From ELB16-189 sp018266435 (lineage in GTDB: Bacteria > Bacteroidota > Bacteroidia > Cytophagales > Cyclobacteriaceae): DNA of 64,000 nucleotides. The stretch's first letter is position 1. The number at the start of each line of letters is the position of its first letter. Where the stretch lies: positions 806,001 to 870,000 of the forward strand of contig CP126125.1 in assembly GCA_030123525.1 (NCBI GenBank), in the 5' to 3' direction. Under the pieces are notes generated by a model. That model made no database searches and was not told the DNA's origin. It saw nothing but the letters and a program-made list of their open reading frames with translations. The translations under genes were made by a program, and so were the position numbers. This document shows positions 25,564 to 35,819 of this stretch, one piece after another.

Positions 25564-28500
25564 TTAGAAGCTGTACCTTACGCCCACCTGCGCTTGCCAG
25601 CGTGAACTGAATTGATCAACTGACCACTTGGCCAACGGAGTTTTATATCCTGCCCCGGTAACTGTGGCCACTCCGTTTGAGATGGTGCGTCCACCAATTG
25701 AAAGGCCCGGGTCAACTGAGGAATTAAGTGTATTGGGCGAGAAATAATAAACCCCCCAGTTTTTGCTGATCAGGTTGCTGAAGTTGATGATATCAAAACT
25801 GATTTGCAGTGTGTTTATCTTCTTGCCTGTGTTAATAGGAAAGTCGTGCATCAACCGCAAATCCATCTGGTTGTTCCACGGGGTGCGCGCACCGTTGCGT
25901 GTGGTATATTGACCTTGGTGTGCATTCAGGTAAGTATCTCCCTGAATAAACTGGTTGAAGGCTTGTTGATTAGCCGCACTGAGATTGTATGGGTTTTCTC
26001 CGGTAGTAACATTAGGAACATAAAACAGATCAACCTGCTGTCCGTTTTTTGTCAAGTTGTTGCTTGAGGTGATGGCGTAGGTAAACGGTGAGCCGGATTG
26101 GAACGTAGGAATCAACGAGATGTATGAAATTCCACCGCGCTGCCAGGTCTTCTTGTACTGAATTGTTGACACAATGCGGTGGCGGATATCAAAGTTTGAG
26201 TATGTTAATCCCGGGTTGTTCGGGTTCAATGCCTGATTCACTTGCCAGCCAGACTCAGGCGAATTGCGGATGCCATTCAAAATATCTTTCGATTGACCAT
26301 ACGTGTACGCTACCATAAAGCTCAACCCAAAATTATACGACTTTGAAAGTTGTGCTGTTAGTTGATAACGGTATCCTTTATCTGTGTTGGTGATCAGGTA
26401 CACACTCGAGAAATTGTTGCTCACCCGGTTGGCGGTGCCGGTTGCAGTAGTTGACGAAAGATAAAGTGGTTGCTGTTGGTTCACATCATAGTTGGCATAC
26501 GCCACTGAGTCTTTCAGGTTCACTTGTTTGATGTACAAGTCTTTAATGGTTTTAGTGTACAGCGCCTCCAGCGTTAGTTTGTAACCATTACCCAATTGTA
26601 TATCCATTGCAACATTGCTGCGCCACATGCGGGGAAGCGAAAAATTCTTATCCATCAAGTCAATTTCTGTTCTGTTTTTAGAACCATACGCGGTAGCATA
26701 GCTGCCAAACTGAGTTTGGTCAGTAGGTAGAGGCACCGAAGTAGCCGGGGCAATGGCTACAGGCGGATTTAAGTCCATGGCATTGAAGGCCGATCCGTTA
26801 TTAAGAAACGCATACCCAATCCAGGCGAAGGGGATTCGGCCGGTAAACAAGCCCGATCCACCCCGGATGATGATGCTCTTGTCGCCTCTCCAATCATAGT
26901 TGAACCCAATCCTTGGCGAAACATATACCTGGCCGAAGTAGTTGGTGCCAACAGAAGAAGGATTGTCATACGTAAACGTGGTGCCATAGTTATTAAATGG
27001 AACCGCAGAAGGAAACTTACTGCGAGCACTTCCATTCGGCCCGGCAGGAAGAATCGGCATATCGGCACGTACTCCATAAGTAAAGGTGAGTTTGCCTTTT
27101 ACAATTTCATCTTGAGCATACAGACTGGTGAGAAAAACATTGAACTTAGCCGGTGAACTATTCAAAAGCGTATTGCGGGTATTATCCGTAGTGCTATACA
27201 AGGCACGCAAACGCGAAGGCTTGTCCAACAAGAAATTGTTCAGGCTGCTGTAATCGAAGCGGCCGTTCCATGAATTGATAAATACGTAATCAATTTTATA
27301 AAACTCATTGTGTGTGCCTACAGTAAACGAGTGATTGCCTGCAAAGAACTTAAAGTTGTCAGTAAACTCAAACGTGCGCTGCCGCATATTGAAAACACCG
27401 GCTTCACGATTGGTACCGAGTAACACGTGTCCACCGGTGATGCCGTTGATTTGAATTTGAGGAAAGATCGTTCCGGTCGGGTCGCGTCTGTCTTTAATAT
27501 CGGTATAGCCGATGATCAGGCTGTTGCTGGCGTTGTTATTAAACCGGCTTTTTAATTCTGCCACGGTACTGATGTTGGTATTTTTTTGAATGAAATCATA
27601 ATTGCCAAATTGAAATTCAGTAGATGAACGCTCAAGGTTAGAGGCCTCAGAAATGATGGAGTTGTTGCGCAGAGCAAGTGAGTGGTTTTTGTTAATAACC
27701 CAATCTACACGGTTAAAGAACTTGGTGCTTCTGGCGTAAATGTTATAGTTCATAGTGGCTCCTGGGTTGTATGAAGTCATCGAGCCATACTGGGTTGGCA
27801 AATTGGAGAGCTTTTGGGCAATTGCCTCGGCCAACGGCATGTTGGCATATGCTGCCAATGCAGCCGGTACGCTGCCACCATTTAATTGTGAGAGTGTTTG
27901 GTTCATAAAATAATTGGGAGCATTAGCCGGGTAAAACTGAGGAACTGAATTATTAGTGACCTCTTCGTTGGTAAACCAAAATAATTTGTCTTTGATAACC
28001 GGCAAGCCTATACGAAACCCGGTTTGATAATCGAAGTAAGAACTGTTGATGCTTCCGTCACCTACCTTGTCTGAGTTTCTGTATTTTCCGGTGATGGTTG
28101 CGTTCCGGCCAAAGGCATAGACTGAGCCCTCCACATTGTTTGTGCCACTGCGAGAAACCGCGTTGATGCTGCCTCCCGTAAAATTACCCAACGACACATC
28201 GTATGGAGCAATTTGAACTTGTACGGCTTGCACAGCGTCCAGGCTGAACGAGTTAGTTCTTGTGCTGCTGCCGGGCTGGTTGGCTGTGCCACTGATGCCG
28301 CCCAGCGAAGGGCTAAACCCGATGGCATCGTTGTTAATCGCACCATCAAGCGTGATGTTGTTGTATCGGAAGTTGGTACCGGCAAATGAGTTATTACTAC
28401 TTTGAGGAGTTAACCGGGTAAAGTCAGAAAAGCTTCTGCTCAACGTAGGCAGCGATTGCAACTGTTGCTTACCCACGTTGGTGCCTGTGCCTGTTTTTTC

Positions 28501-28881
28501 GGTAGCCTCTTGATTCACCCCGGTAACGACTACTTCATTAAGTTGGTGTGACTCTTCGTTTAGTGAAACATCCAGCCTCAGCGTTTCGCCCAGTTTAAAA
28601 TAGATGTCATCGTATTTTTCAGGTTTGTATCCCACAAAAGTGATTGAAACCTCATACGGGCCGCCCGGAGTTAAGTTTACCAGTGTATACCGGCCTTCGG
28701 CATTGGTATTTACTCCATAAGGAGTATTGGTGGGTTTGTAAGTTACCAACACGGTTGCGCCTGGCAAGGTCTCGCCTTTTGCATCGGTAATTTTTCCGCT
28801 TACTGCACTGGTTGTAGTTTGTGCAAAAAGCAAACTTGTCCCAGCTAATACGGCAAGTGCAAAGAGTACATATTTTTTCAT
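25564..28881 (-). CDS. Oar-like TonB-dependent outer-membrane receptor
   Basis: A 1105-residue outer-membrane protein. Signal peptide ending F-A-Q, a carboxypeptidase-regulatory-like domain at about 25-115 (V-S-G-K-I-T-D-A-K-G-E-T-L-P-G-A), a plug at about 120-240, then a beta-barrel ending Q-V-G-V-R-Y-S-F. The sequence resembles the Oar family of Myxococcus and Bacteroidota more than SusC. No SusD-like partner is adjacent. Oar proteins serve protein export or adhesion, or uptake of unknown ligands. Two convergent and divergent terminators leave it monocistronic. Confidence 0.9.
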   Translation of the reverse strand: MKKYVLFALAVLAGTSLLFAQTTTSAVSGKITDAKGETLPGATVLVTYKPTNTPYGVNTNAEGRYTLVNLTPGGPYEVSITFVGYKPEKYDDIYFKLGETLRLDVSLNEESHQLNEVVVTGVNQEATEKTGTGTNVGKQQLQSLPTLSRSFSDFTRLTPQSSNNSFAGTNFRYNNITLDGAINNDAIGFSPSLGGISGTANQPGSSTRTNSFSLDAVQAVQVQIAPYDVSLGNFTGGSINAVSRSGTNNVEGSVYAFGRNATITGKYRNSDKVGDGSINSSYFDYQTGFRIGLPVIKDKLFWFTNEEVTNNSVPQFYPANAPNYFMNQTLSQLNGGSVPAALAAYANMPLAEAIAQKLSNLPTQYGSMTSYNPGATMNYNIYARSTKFFNRVDWVINKNHSLALRNNSIISEASNLERSSTEFQFGNYDFIQKNTNISTVAELKSRFNNNASNSLIIGYTDIKDRRDPTGTIFPQIQINGITGGHVLLGTNREAGVFNMRQRTFEFTDNFKFFAGNHSFTVGTHNEFYKIDYVFINSWNGRFDYSSLNNFLLDKPSRLRALYSTTDNTRNTLLNSSPAKFNVFLTSLYAQDEIVKGKLTFTYGVRADMPILPAGPNGSARSKFPSAVPFNNYGTTFTYDNPSSVGTNYFGQVYVSPRIGFNYDWRGDKSIIIRGGSGLFTGRIPFAWIGYAFLNNGSAFNAMDLNPPVAIAPATSVPLPTDQTQFGSYATAYGSKNRTEIDLMDKNFSLPRMWRSNVAMDIQLGNGYKLTLEALYTKTIKDLYIKQVNLKDSVAYANYDVNQQQPLYLSSTTATGTANRVSNNFSSVYLITNTDKGYRYQLTAQLSKSYNFGLSFMVAYTYGQSKDILNGIRNSPESGWQVNQALNPNNPGLTYSNFDIRHRIVSTIQYKKTWQRGGISYISLIPTFQSGSPFTYAITSSNNLTKNGQQVDLFYVPNVTTGENPYNLSAANQQAFNQFIQGDTYLNAHQGQYTTRNGARTPWNNQMDLRLMHDFPINTGKKINTLQISFDIINFSNLISKNWGVYYFSPNTLNSSVDPGLSIGGRTISNGVATVTGAGYKTPLAKWSVDQFSSRWQAQVGVRYSF

Positions 28882-28969
28882 GCGGTTATAATATTTACCG
28901 CAAAAGTGAACAGGCTGGATTACTTCACTATATCGGGTGTATTATGAAAATGTTAATAAAGAAAAGGTA

Positions 28970-28992
28970 AAAAAGAAGAGAGTCTTCTTTTT
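28970..28992 (-). terminator. terminator after the MoxR ATPase gene
   Basis: AAAAAGAAGA (28970-28979) pairs with TCTTCTTTTT (28983-28992) around GAG. A second small hairpin, GTGTGG-TCC-CCACAC, sits at 29032-29046 just past the MoxR stop. Both lie in the 171-base gap before the receptor gene; no other feature is seen there. Confidence 0.55.
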
Positions 28993-29052
28993 ATAGAAAA
29001 GAGAAAAATGAGTTAGTTTAACTACAAACGTGTGTGGTCCCCACACCTGTTA

Positions 29053-30042
29053 CTATTTGTTGATCGGCACTTTGCTGAGCAGGGTCTTGATGATGTCGGC
29101 AGTTTTTACATTATCAGCTTCGGCTTCATAGTTAAGTAAGATGCGGTGGTTCATCACATCCAACGCCACCTCTTTAATATCTTCGGGTAATACATAATCG
29201 CGTCCTTCCATGTAGGCCACGGCTTTAGCCGAAAGGTTAAGGTTGATGCTGGCGCGTGGTGACGCACCAAACTGAATGTATTGTGCTTCTTTATCGAGTT
29301 TGTATTCTTTGGGTTTGCGTGTAGCGGTAACCAGTTCGATGATGTACCGCTCCAGCGATTCGGATATTTTCACATTGTTCACTCCCGCGCGGATAGAAAA
29401 AATATCTTCTTTGGTAAGTACCGTATTTACTTCATGTGAAAATTGCATGTTCGAAATCCTGCGCATAATTTCCAACTCCTGCTCTTTGGTGGGATAATCC
29501 ACAAACACTTTCATCATGAAGCGATCTACTTGTGCTTCGGGCAGCGGATAGGTTCCTTCTTGCTCCACCGGGTTTTGCGTGGCCAATACTAAGAACGGTT
29601 TGTCGAGATGGAACGTGGTTTCGCCAATCGTTACTTGTTTCTCTTGCATCGATTCGAGCAAGGCCGATTGTACTTTGGCGGGTGAGCGGTTAATCTCATC
29701 CGCCAAAATGATGTTGGCAAAAATCGGCCCTTTTTTCACTTCAAATTTTCCTTCTTTTTGATTATAGATCATGGTACCGATCAAGTCTGAGGGCAGTAAG
29801 TCAGGAGTAAACTGAATGCGTTGAAAATCCAAGTGCAATACTTTGGCAAGCATGCTGATGGTCAGGGTTTTTGCCAGGCCCGGTACGCCTTCCAACAAAA
29901 TATGTCCGTTGGTAAAAAGGCCGGCCAACAGGCGGCTCACCATGTATTCCTGACCCACCACCACTTTGCCTACTTCGGTGTAAACTTGTTTTATTTTTTG
30001 CCGGTGTGCTTCGTGTTGCTCAGTTGTTGATGTAAATGCCAT
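29053..30042 (-). CDS. MoxR-family AAA+ ATPase
   Basis: A 329-residue ATPase. The Walker A loop is G-V-P-G-L-A-K-T, Walker B is I-L-A-D-E-I-N-R, and the MoxR signature S-A-L-L-E-S-M-Q-E follows. MoxR proteins act as chaperone-like ATPases, usually beside DUF58 and von Willebrand A-domain genes. None of those is next to this copy: the upstream gene is an exonuclease/GIY-YIG fusion 70 bases away. Function is therefore uncertain beyond the family level. Confidence 0.92.
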   Translation of the reverse strand: MAFTSTTEQHEAHRQKIKQVYTEVGKVVVGQEYMVSRLLAGLFTNGHILLEGVPGLAKTLTISMLAKVLHLDFQRIQFTPDLLPSDLIGTMIYNQKEGKFEVKKGPIFANIILADEINRSPAKVQSALLESMQEKQVTIGETTFHLDKPFLVLATQNPVEQEGTYPLPEAQVDRFMMKVFVDYPTKEQELEIMRRISNMQFSHEVNTVLTKEDIFSIRAGVNNVKISESLERYIIELVTATRKPKEYKLDKEAQYIQFGASPRASINLNLSAKAVAYMEGRDYVLPEDIKEVALDVMNHRILLNYEAEADNVKTADIIKTLLSKVPINK

Positions 30043-30112
30043 AGTTCGTAAAAATCAAAGCGCAATAATACTAAAAATCAGAAAGCGAATGAGCATAGAT
30101 TTATTGTAATGG

Positions 30113-31486
30113 CTACCCAAATACCACAATCTCTGCCCCTTTGGGGTTAACCAAAAATGAATTGACTAAGTTTTGCACCGTACGGTTTTCCTTGCCAGGT
30201 TTAATGAAATTGCGGGCCGATTCAAAATCGGTGATTGATTCTTGCCTGTCAACAAAACCGAAGCCCAGGTAATTTCCATTTTCCAAAAGTATAAGTGAGT
30301 TTTCTCCCACCGTTCTTCCTTTTCCGATGATGGCCAGTGAATAGCCTTGCTCATGAAATGACTCAATGGCTTTCTGTGCGCGTTTGTTATACTTTTTTGC
30401 TGACTCTACTTCCTGGCAAGCTCCCCGGCACGAACCTGATTGATAGCTGTAACACAACCCTTTGGTAATTTGCAAGCCGCTGAGTTTGGGGCAAAGGTCA
30501 AACTCTTTCACTTTCTCCCACCAAAAATTCCACACGTCACCTTTGCTGCCAAACGTAATTAACGGACGCGAACCTTTGGTTACGCTATTCACGCAAAAGC
30601 GCAGGTACCCGTTGCGGTCTTCGTACTCATAAATGCCCCACTCATCCGGTTTATACTTTTGGGCAAGATTATATTTGGGCCAGAGTCGCCTGATTTCTTG
30701 CGACTCAAAAATCAAAGCAATCAGTTCATTGCCGGTAAGTTCGTACGTGATGTGGTGGATTTCATTGCGGATATTGGAACGATTCCACTCGCGTGCTTCG
30801 CCAGAAAAATGACCAGTCATCCTTTTTTTTAAGTTGATAGCCTTGCCCACATAAATTACCTGGCCGTGGGCATCCAAAAAATAATATACGCCCGGCTTGG
30901 CAGGCAATAATTCAAATTCTTCTTGGGGTAAATTGGGAGGGAGAATCGTCTCACCTGAGTTTCTTTTCAGTGCTTTTTCAATCACTCCGGCCTGATCGCG
31001 CCTGAGCAATATTTCAAAAATTTTTACAGTGGCCAACGCATCACCTCCCGCACGGTGGCGGTCGGGAATCTTTATTCCTAAACTCTCGGCCAGCCTACCC
31101 AAGCCATACGAATGAAGCCCCGGAATTATTTTGCGCGATAAGCGCACGGTATCAAGTTTTTTGACACTCCATACAATGCCTACTTCTTCAAATTCCTTTT
31201 TCAGAAAACTATAGTCAAAGTGTGCATTATGCGCTACAAAAATTCTTCCTTCCAGCCAGCTGTAAATTTCTTTGGCCACACTTTCAAAAGACGGGGCTTC
31301 TTTCACCATTTCTACATTGATACCGGTAAGGCCGGTGATGAAGTGCGGAATCGAACGCCCGGGGTTAATCAGTGTTTTGTAATGGTCTGTAACTTGGTTT
31401 CCATCGTGGTGGTAAATAGCAATTTCGGTAATGCGGTGATGGGCGGCATAGCCCCCGGTCGTCTCAATATCAACAATGGCATACAT
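30113..31486 (-). CDS. DEDDh exonuclease fused to a GIY-YIG UvrC-like nuclease
   Basis: A 457-residue fusion. Residues 1-170 are a DnaQ-type 3'-5' exonuclease with D6-I-E8-T-T-G, N-A-H-F-D-Y-S-F and H-R-A-G-G-D. Residues about 195-280 are a GIY-YIG domain (G-V-Y-Y-F, V-I-Y-V-G-K-A, K-K-R-M, F-E-S-Q-E-I). A C-terminal region has four cysteines in a UvrC-like pattern ending G-S-C-R-G-A-C. No helix-hairpin-helix domain is seen. Known relatives resemble Cho and act in DNA repair; combining nick formation with 3' trimming in one chain is plausible. Both catalytic sets are complete. Confidence 0.88.
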   Translation of the reverse strand: MYAIVDIETTGGYAAHHRITEIAIYHHDGNQVTDHYKTLINPGRSIPHFITGLTGINVEMVKEAPSFESVAKEIYSWLEGRIFVAHNAHFDYSFLKKEFEEVGIVWSVKKLDTVRLSRKIIPGLHSYGLGRLAESLGIKIPDRHRAGGDALATVKIFEILLRRDQAGVIEKALKRNSGETILPPNLPQEEFELLPAKPGVYYFLDAHGQVIYVGKAINLKKRMTGHFSGEAREWNRSNIRNEIHHITYELTGNELIALIFESQEIRRLWPKYNLAQKYKPDEWGIYEYEDRNGYLRFCVNSVTKGSRPLITFGSKGDVWNFWWEKVKEFDLCPKLSGLQITKGLCYSYQSGSCRGACQEVESAKKYNKRAQKAIESFHEQGYSLAIIGKGRTVGENSLILLENGNYLGFGFVDRQESITDFESARNFIKPGKENRTVQNLVNSFLVNPKGAEIVVFG

Positions 31487-31589
31487 CGGGCGACCAAAAT
31501 AATTCTTACCAATGACTTTTTAAAAAACAATAATTCCATTTATCAAAAAAATACCTGTACCTGTAAAAACTTTCTTTCTTTTGTAGGTT

Positions 31590-33929
31590 ATGAAAAAAAT
31601 ATTCTTCCTGTTGCTTGTAGGTGTTTCAGCAAATGCCCAGCAACTTACTGAACTGACCGTAGAAAAAATTATGCGCGACCCCAAGTGGATGGGTGTTTCA
31701 CCTTCTGCCGCTTTCTGGGCGGAAGACAGCAAGCAGGTATATTTTGAGTGGAACCCTGAAAAAAATGAAGGCGATTCGTTGTACGCGGTTTCAATAACTA
31801 ACTTAAACCCCACCCGGGTAAGCCCGGCTGCACGCAGGCTACTCCCCTCATTCTTTGGGAATTATAACCAAGCCAAAACAAAAAAAGTGTATGAAAAAAA
31901 CGGAGATATTTTTTTGCTGGATATTCCTTCACAAAAAACAACGCAGGTTACTAACTCCGTTGAGCGTGAGTCCAACCCGGTATTTTCATTTGACGAGCGT
32001 AAAATTTTATTCCTGGGCAATGGCAACTTGTTCAAATGGGAAATTGCAACCGGATCAATTTCACAACTGACCGATTTCAGAAAAGGGAAAAAAACAGAAG
32101 CAAAAAACTCTGAACAAGAAAAGTGGCTGAAGGCCGATCAACTGGCTTACTTGCAAGTGCTGAAAGAAAGAAACGCCCACAAAAAATTAGTTGAGAAAAT
32201 GACTAAGGCCGACCGCCCCAAGCGACCCAAAGAAATTTACCTGGACGATAAATCCGCAGAAATCATTCAACTCAGCCCGGATGAAAAATTCATTACTTTT
32301 CGCACCGGCAAAAATCCTCACCCCAAATCTACTGTTGTTCCAAACTATGTTACCGAGTCAGGGTTTACCGAAGACATTCCTTCACGTACCAAAGTAGGCG
32401 CAGCCCAAACCATGCAAGACCTTTACGTGTATGACATTGTCAAAGACACGGTATTGCAAGTAAAGACCGATCAGATTCCTGGTATTACCGATACCCCCGA
32501 ATTTAAAAAAGATTACCCAGCCAAAGAGAAGAAAGACAAAACGCAGGTACGTGCCGTGTTCTTTCAACAGTTAATGTGGAGTGCTGACGGCAAAAATAAT
32601 TTACTCTCTATCCGCTCGCTTGATAACAAGGATCGTTGGATCATGTCGCTGGATGTGGCTACTCAAAAATTAAAACTCATTGACCGGCAACATGACGATG
32701 CGTGGATAGGTGGGCCCGGTACTGGGGGGTTCTTTCAAGGCACCAACATCGGCTGGGTGAACAATACTACCGTGTGGTTTCATTCGGAAGAAAGCGGCTA
32801 CTCCCATCTTTATACTGTTGATATCGCCTCTGGAAAAAAGACAGCACTCACTTCGGGAAAATACGAAGTGCAGCAAGCCCATCTTTCTAACGATAAAAAG
32901 TATTTCTATTTGACGACCAACGAAGTACATCCCGGAGAAAAACATTTCTATAAACTGCCAGCAACCGGAGGCAAAGCCGAAAAAATCACTTCGCTTACCG
33001 GCAGCCACGAAGTTTCTATTTCTCCCGATGAAAAGTGGATTGCTTACCGCTACTCGTACAGCAACAAACCGTGGGAACTGTTTCTGCAAGAAAACAAACC
33101 GAATGCTAAACCTCAGCAGGTAACCCATTCGCTATCCAATGAATTTAATTCGTATGCCTGGCGCGATCCGATCGTAACAACCTTCAAAGCACGCGATGGG
33201 GCTGATGTGTACACTCGCCTTTACAAACCGGCAAAGCCTAATGGTGCAGCCGTAGTGTTTGTACACGGAGCGGGCTATTTGCAAAACGCACATAAGTGGT
33301 GGAGCAGCTATTTTCGTGAATACATGTTTCATAATTTATTGGCCGACAAAGGCTATACCGTACTCGACATGGACTACCGTGCAAGTGCAGGCTATGGCCG
33401 CGACTGGCGCACAGGAATCTACCGGTTCATGGGAGGCAAAGATTTGACTGATCAGGTAGATGGTGCCAAATGGCTGGCAGATCATCACGGCATAGACCCG
33501 AAACGCATTGGTATTTATGGTGGGTCGTATGGCGGCTTCATCACATTGATGGCCATGTTTACCACACCCGATGTATTTGCTGCAGGCGCTGCGTTACGGC
33601 CGGTAACCGATTGGGCTCACTATAATCATGGGTACACATCAAATATTTTAAACGAACCATTTACCGACAGCCTGGCGTATGAAAAAAGTTCTCCTATTTA
33701 CCATGCAGCCGGACTGAAAGGTCATTTGTTAATTTGCCACGGCATGGTTGATACCAATGTTCATTTTCAAGAAGCTGTTCGTCTTTCACAACGATTGATT
33801 GAATTGGGCAAAGACAACTGGGAGCTCGCTGCCTACCCAATGGAAGACCATGGTTTTGTAGAGCCCAGTAGTTGGACAGATGAGTACAAGCGTATCTTGA
33901 AATTGTTTGAAGATAATTTGAAGAAATAA
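31590..33929 (+). CDS. exported S9-family serine peptidase (DPP-IV/acylaminoacyl type)
   Basis: A 779-residue protein with a signal peptide ending N-A-Q. An N-terminal beta-propeller of about 480 residues shields an alpha/beta-hydrolase domain. The triad is S646 in G-G-S-Y-G-G, D721 in M-V-D-T-N and H754 in E-D-H-G-F. S9 peptidases release dipeptides or acylated residues from short peptides. It probably acts in the periplasm alongside the DUF885 gene 99 bases downstream. Confidence 0.93.
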   Translation: MKKIFFLLLVGVSANAQQLTELTVEKIMRDPKWMGVSPSAAFWAEDSKQVYFEWNPEKNEGDSLYAVSITNLNPTRVSPAARRLLPSFFGNYNQAKTKKVYEKNGDIFLLDIPSQKTTQVTNSVERESNPVFSFDERKILFLGNGNLFKWEIATGSISQLTDFRKGKKTEAKNSEQEKWLKADQLAYLQVLKERNAHKKLVEKMTKADRPKRPKEIYLDDKSAEIIQLSPDEKFITFRTGKNPHPKSTVVPNYVTESGFTEDIPSRTKVGAAQTMQDLYVYDIVKDTVLQVKTDQIPGITDTPEFKKDYPAKEKKDKTQVRAVFFQQLMWSADGKNNLLSIRSLDNKDRWIMSLDVATQKLKLIDRQHDDAWIGGPGTGGFFQGTNIGWVNNTTVWFHSEESGYSHLYTVDIASGKKTALTSGKYEVQQAHLSNDKKYFYLTTNEVHPGEKHFYKLPATGGKAEKITSLTGSHEVSISPDEKWIAYRYSYSNKPWELFLQENKPNAKPQQVTHSLSNEFNSYAWRDPIVTTFKARDGADVYTRLYKPAKPNGAAVVFVHGAGYLQNAHKWWSSYFREYMFHNLLADKGYTVLDMDYRASAGYGRDWRTGIYRFMGGKDLTDQVDGAKWLADHHGIDPKRIGIYGGSYGGFITLMAMFTTPDVFAAGAALRPVTDWAHYNHGYTSNILNEPFTDSLAYEKSSPIYHAAGLKGHLLICHGMVDTNVHFQEAVRLSQRLIELGKDNWELAAYPMEDHGFVEPSSWTDEYKRILKLFEDNLKK

Positions 33930-34028
33930 AAAAACAGATGAACGTAGAGGCAACGATCAGGTACACCTCCCCAACCGGCAATAAATACACTAATCATTCC
34001 ATCGGCCTTAATTAAAAACCATTAACTG

Positions 34029-35732
34029 ATGAAAAAGATACTTATTCTTCTTACCACCTTCACCCTCTTCATGTCAGCACTCCGCTCACAAGACAAGGGC
34101 GTTACCGAAATGTACTCTTTCCAAGTAGGCTATGATGAAGACGAAGCCAGCCTCAGGCGATTTTATACCATAGTCGGTTCTCCGGCACGGAGAGAACGTT
34201 TCAAACAATTCTACTCTGATTACAAAACGCGGTTAGAAAAACTTCCGTTCGAACAAATGAGCGTGGGCGGAAAAGTAGATTGGCTGCTATTGAAACGTGA
34301 ACTGGAGGATAAACTTTTTCAACTAAACAATGAAGAAACTGAATACAACAAATTAACAAAGTATGTTTCGCTGGCCGCTCCGTTGTATGACATTGAAAAA
34401 CTGCGCACCCGTGGCATTCACTTAAAAAGTCAAGAAATAGCCCAACAACTGACCGATATACGCAAAGCGGTAATTGACATGACCGGCAAACTTAAACAAG
34501 AACCCAACCTGCCCCCCACACTCGTCAGACGGGCTGAGGAAATTGTGAAAGGACAACAAGCTGCGCTAAAGAGTGTCTTTGATTTTTATAACGGGTATGA
34601 TCCGCAGTTTACCTGGTGGGTAACCAAACCCTACCAAAAACTTGACACGGCACTGATGAAGTATGCTAACCATCTCAAACATAAAATTGACAACTCCCTT
34701 TTGCCAAAAGATGATGGCAGCGGAATTATAGGTGTACAAATTGGTCGCGATGAATTAATTCGTTTGTTGCAATACGAAATGATTCCTTATTCACCCGAAG
34801 AATTGATTGATATTGCCAACAAAGAATTTGCCTGGTGTGATGCTGAATTGTTAAAGGCTTCGCACGAAATGGGCTTTGGTGACAACTGGAAACAGGCACA
34901 GGAAAAAGTAAAGCAATCGTACGTGCCCGAAGGTTACCAGCCCGAAGCCATGCTTAAACTTTACAATGAGTCAGTTGATTTTCTGAAAAAAAACGATTTG
35001 ATCACCATTCCGCCCATTGCCGAAGAAACCTGGCGCATGCGCATGATTCCACCTAAACAACAATTGATCAGTCCGTTTTTTCTCGGTGGTGAGGTGTTAC
35101 AGATTTCATACCCAACCAGTGAAATGGATCAAGCCGACAAACTCATGAGTATGCGTGGCAACAACCCGCACTTCTCACGCGCCACGGTGCATCACGAACT
35201 CATAGCAGGCCATCACCTGCAAGGATTTATGAATAACCGTTACAAACCCTACCGCAGTTCGTACACACCATTTTGGATTGAGGGATGGGCGCTGTACTGG
35301 GAATTTATTTTATGGGACAAAAAATTTCCCCAGTCACCCGAAGACAAAATTGGTATGTTGTTTTGGCGCATGCACCGGTGTGCACGCATTATCTTTTCGC
35401 TCAATTACCATTTGGGCAAATGGACTCCCCAGCAGTGCATTGATTTTTTAGTAGATCGCGTGGGGCATGAACGGGCCAATGCCGAAGGCGAAGTAAGACG
35501 ATCGTTCACCGCCAACTATGGCCCCTTGTATCAACTGGCTTACATGACGGGTGCCTTTCAGTTTTACGCGTTAAAAAAAGAATTGGTTGATAGCGGCAAG
35601 ATGACCTACAAACAATACCACGATGCCGTGCTGCACGAAAACTCCATGCCTGTGGAAATGGTACGCGCCATTTTAACCAACCAGCCGCTCACCCGCGACT
35701 TCAAAACTTCGTGGCGTTTTTACCAAAAGTAA
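34029..35732 (+). CDS. exported DUF885-family metallopeptidase-like protein
   Basis: A 567-residue protein with a signal peptide (M-K-K-I-L-I-L-L-T-T-F-T-L-F-M) and the DUF885 core. It carries H389-E-L-I-A-G-H395-H and a downstream E-G-W-A-L-Y-W-E, a zinc-peptidase-like arrangement with HExxxGH rather than HExxH. The family is related to M32-type carboxypeptidases and is mostly uncharacterised. It follows the S9 peptidase and may share its peptide-degrading role. Confidence 0.85.
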   Translation: MKKILILLTTFTLFMSALRSQDKGVTEMYSFQVGYDEDEASLRRFYTIVGSPARRERFKQFYSDYKTRLEKLPFEQMSVGGKVDWLLLKRELEDKLFQLNNEETEYNKLTKYVSLAAPLYDIEKLRTRGIHLKSQEIAQQLTDIRKAVIDMTGKLKQEPNLPPTLVRRAEEIVKGQQAALKSVFDFYNGYDPQFTWWVTKPYQKLDTALMKYANHLKHKIDNSLLPKDDGSGIIGVQIGRDELIRLLQYEMIPYSPEELIDIANKEFAWCDAELLKASHEMGFGDNWKQAQEKVKQSYVPEGYQPEAMLKLYNESVDFLKKNDLITIPPIAEETWRMRMIPPKQQLISPFFLGGEVLQISYPTSEMDQADKLMSMRGNNPHFSRATVHHELIAGHHLQGFMNNRYKPYRSSYTPFWIEGWALYWEFILWDKKFPQSPEDKIGMLFWRMHRCARIIFSLNYHLGKWTPQQCIDFLVDRVGHERANAEGEVRRSFTANYGPLYQLAYMTGAFQFYALKKELVDSGKMTYKQYHDAVLHENSMPVEMVRAILTNQPLTRDFKTSWRFYQK

Positions 35733-35819
35733 ACTTGCCTCTGTAAAAAACACAACAAGGCTATCGTGTATAGTCTTCGGTCATTTATTTTATTTTGGGT
35801 AAATGCCGAACTTAGAACC

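Noticed and set aside
35766..35819. GTG as the start of the histidine kinase
   Set aside because: It would add 18 residues before a good signal peptide that begins at ATG 35820.
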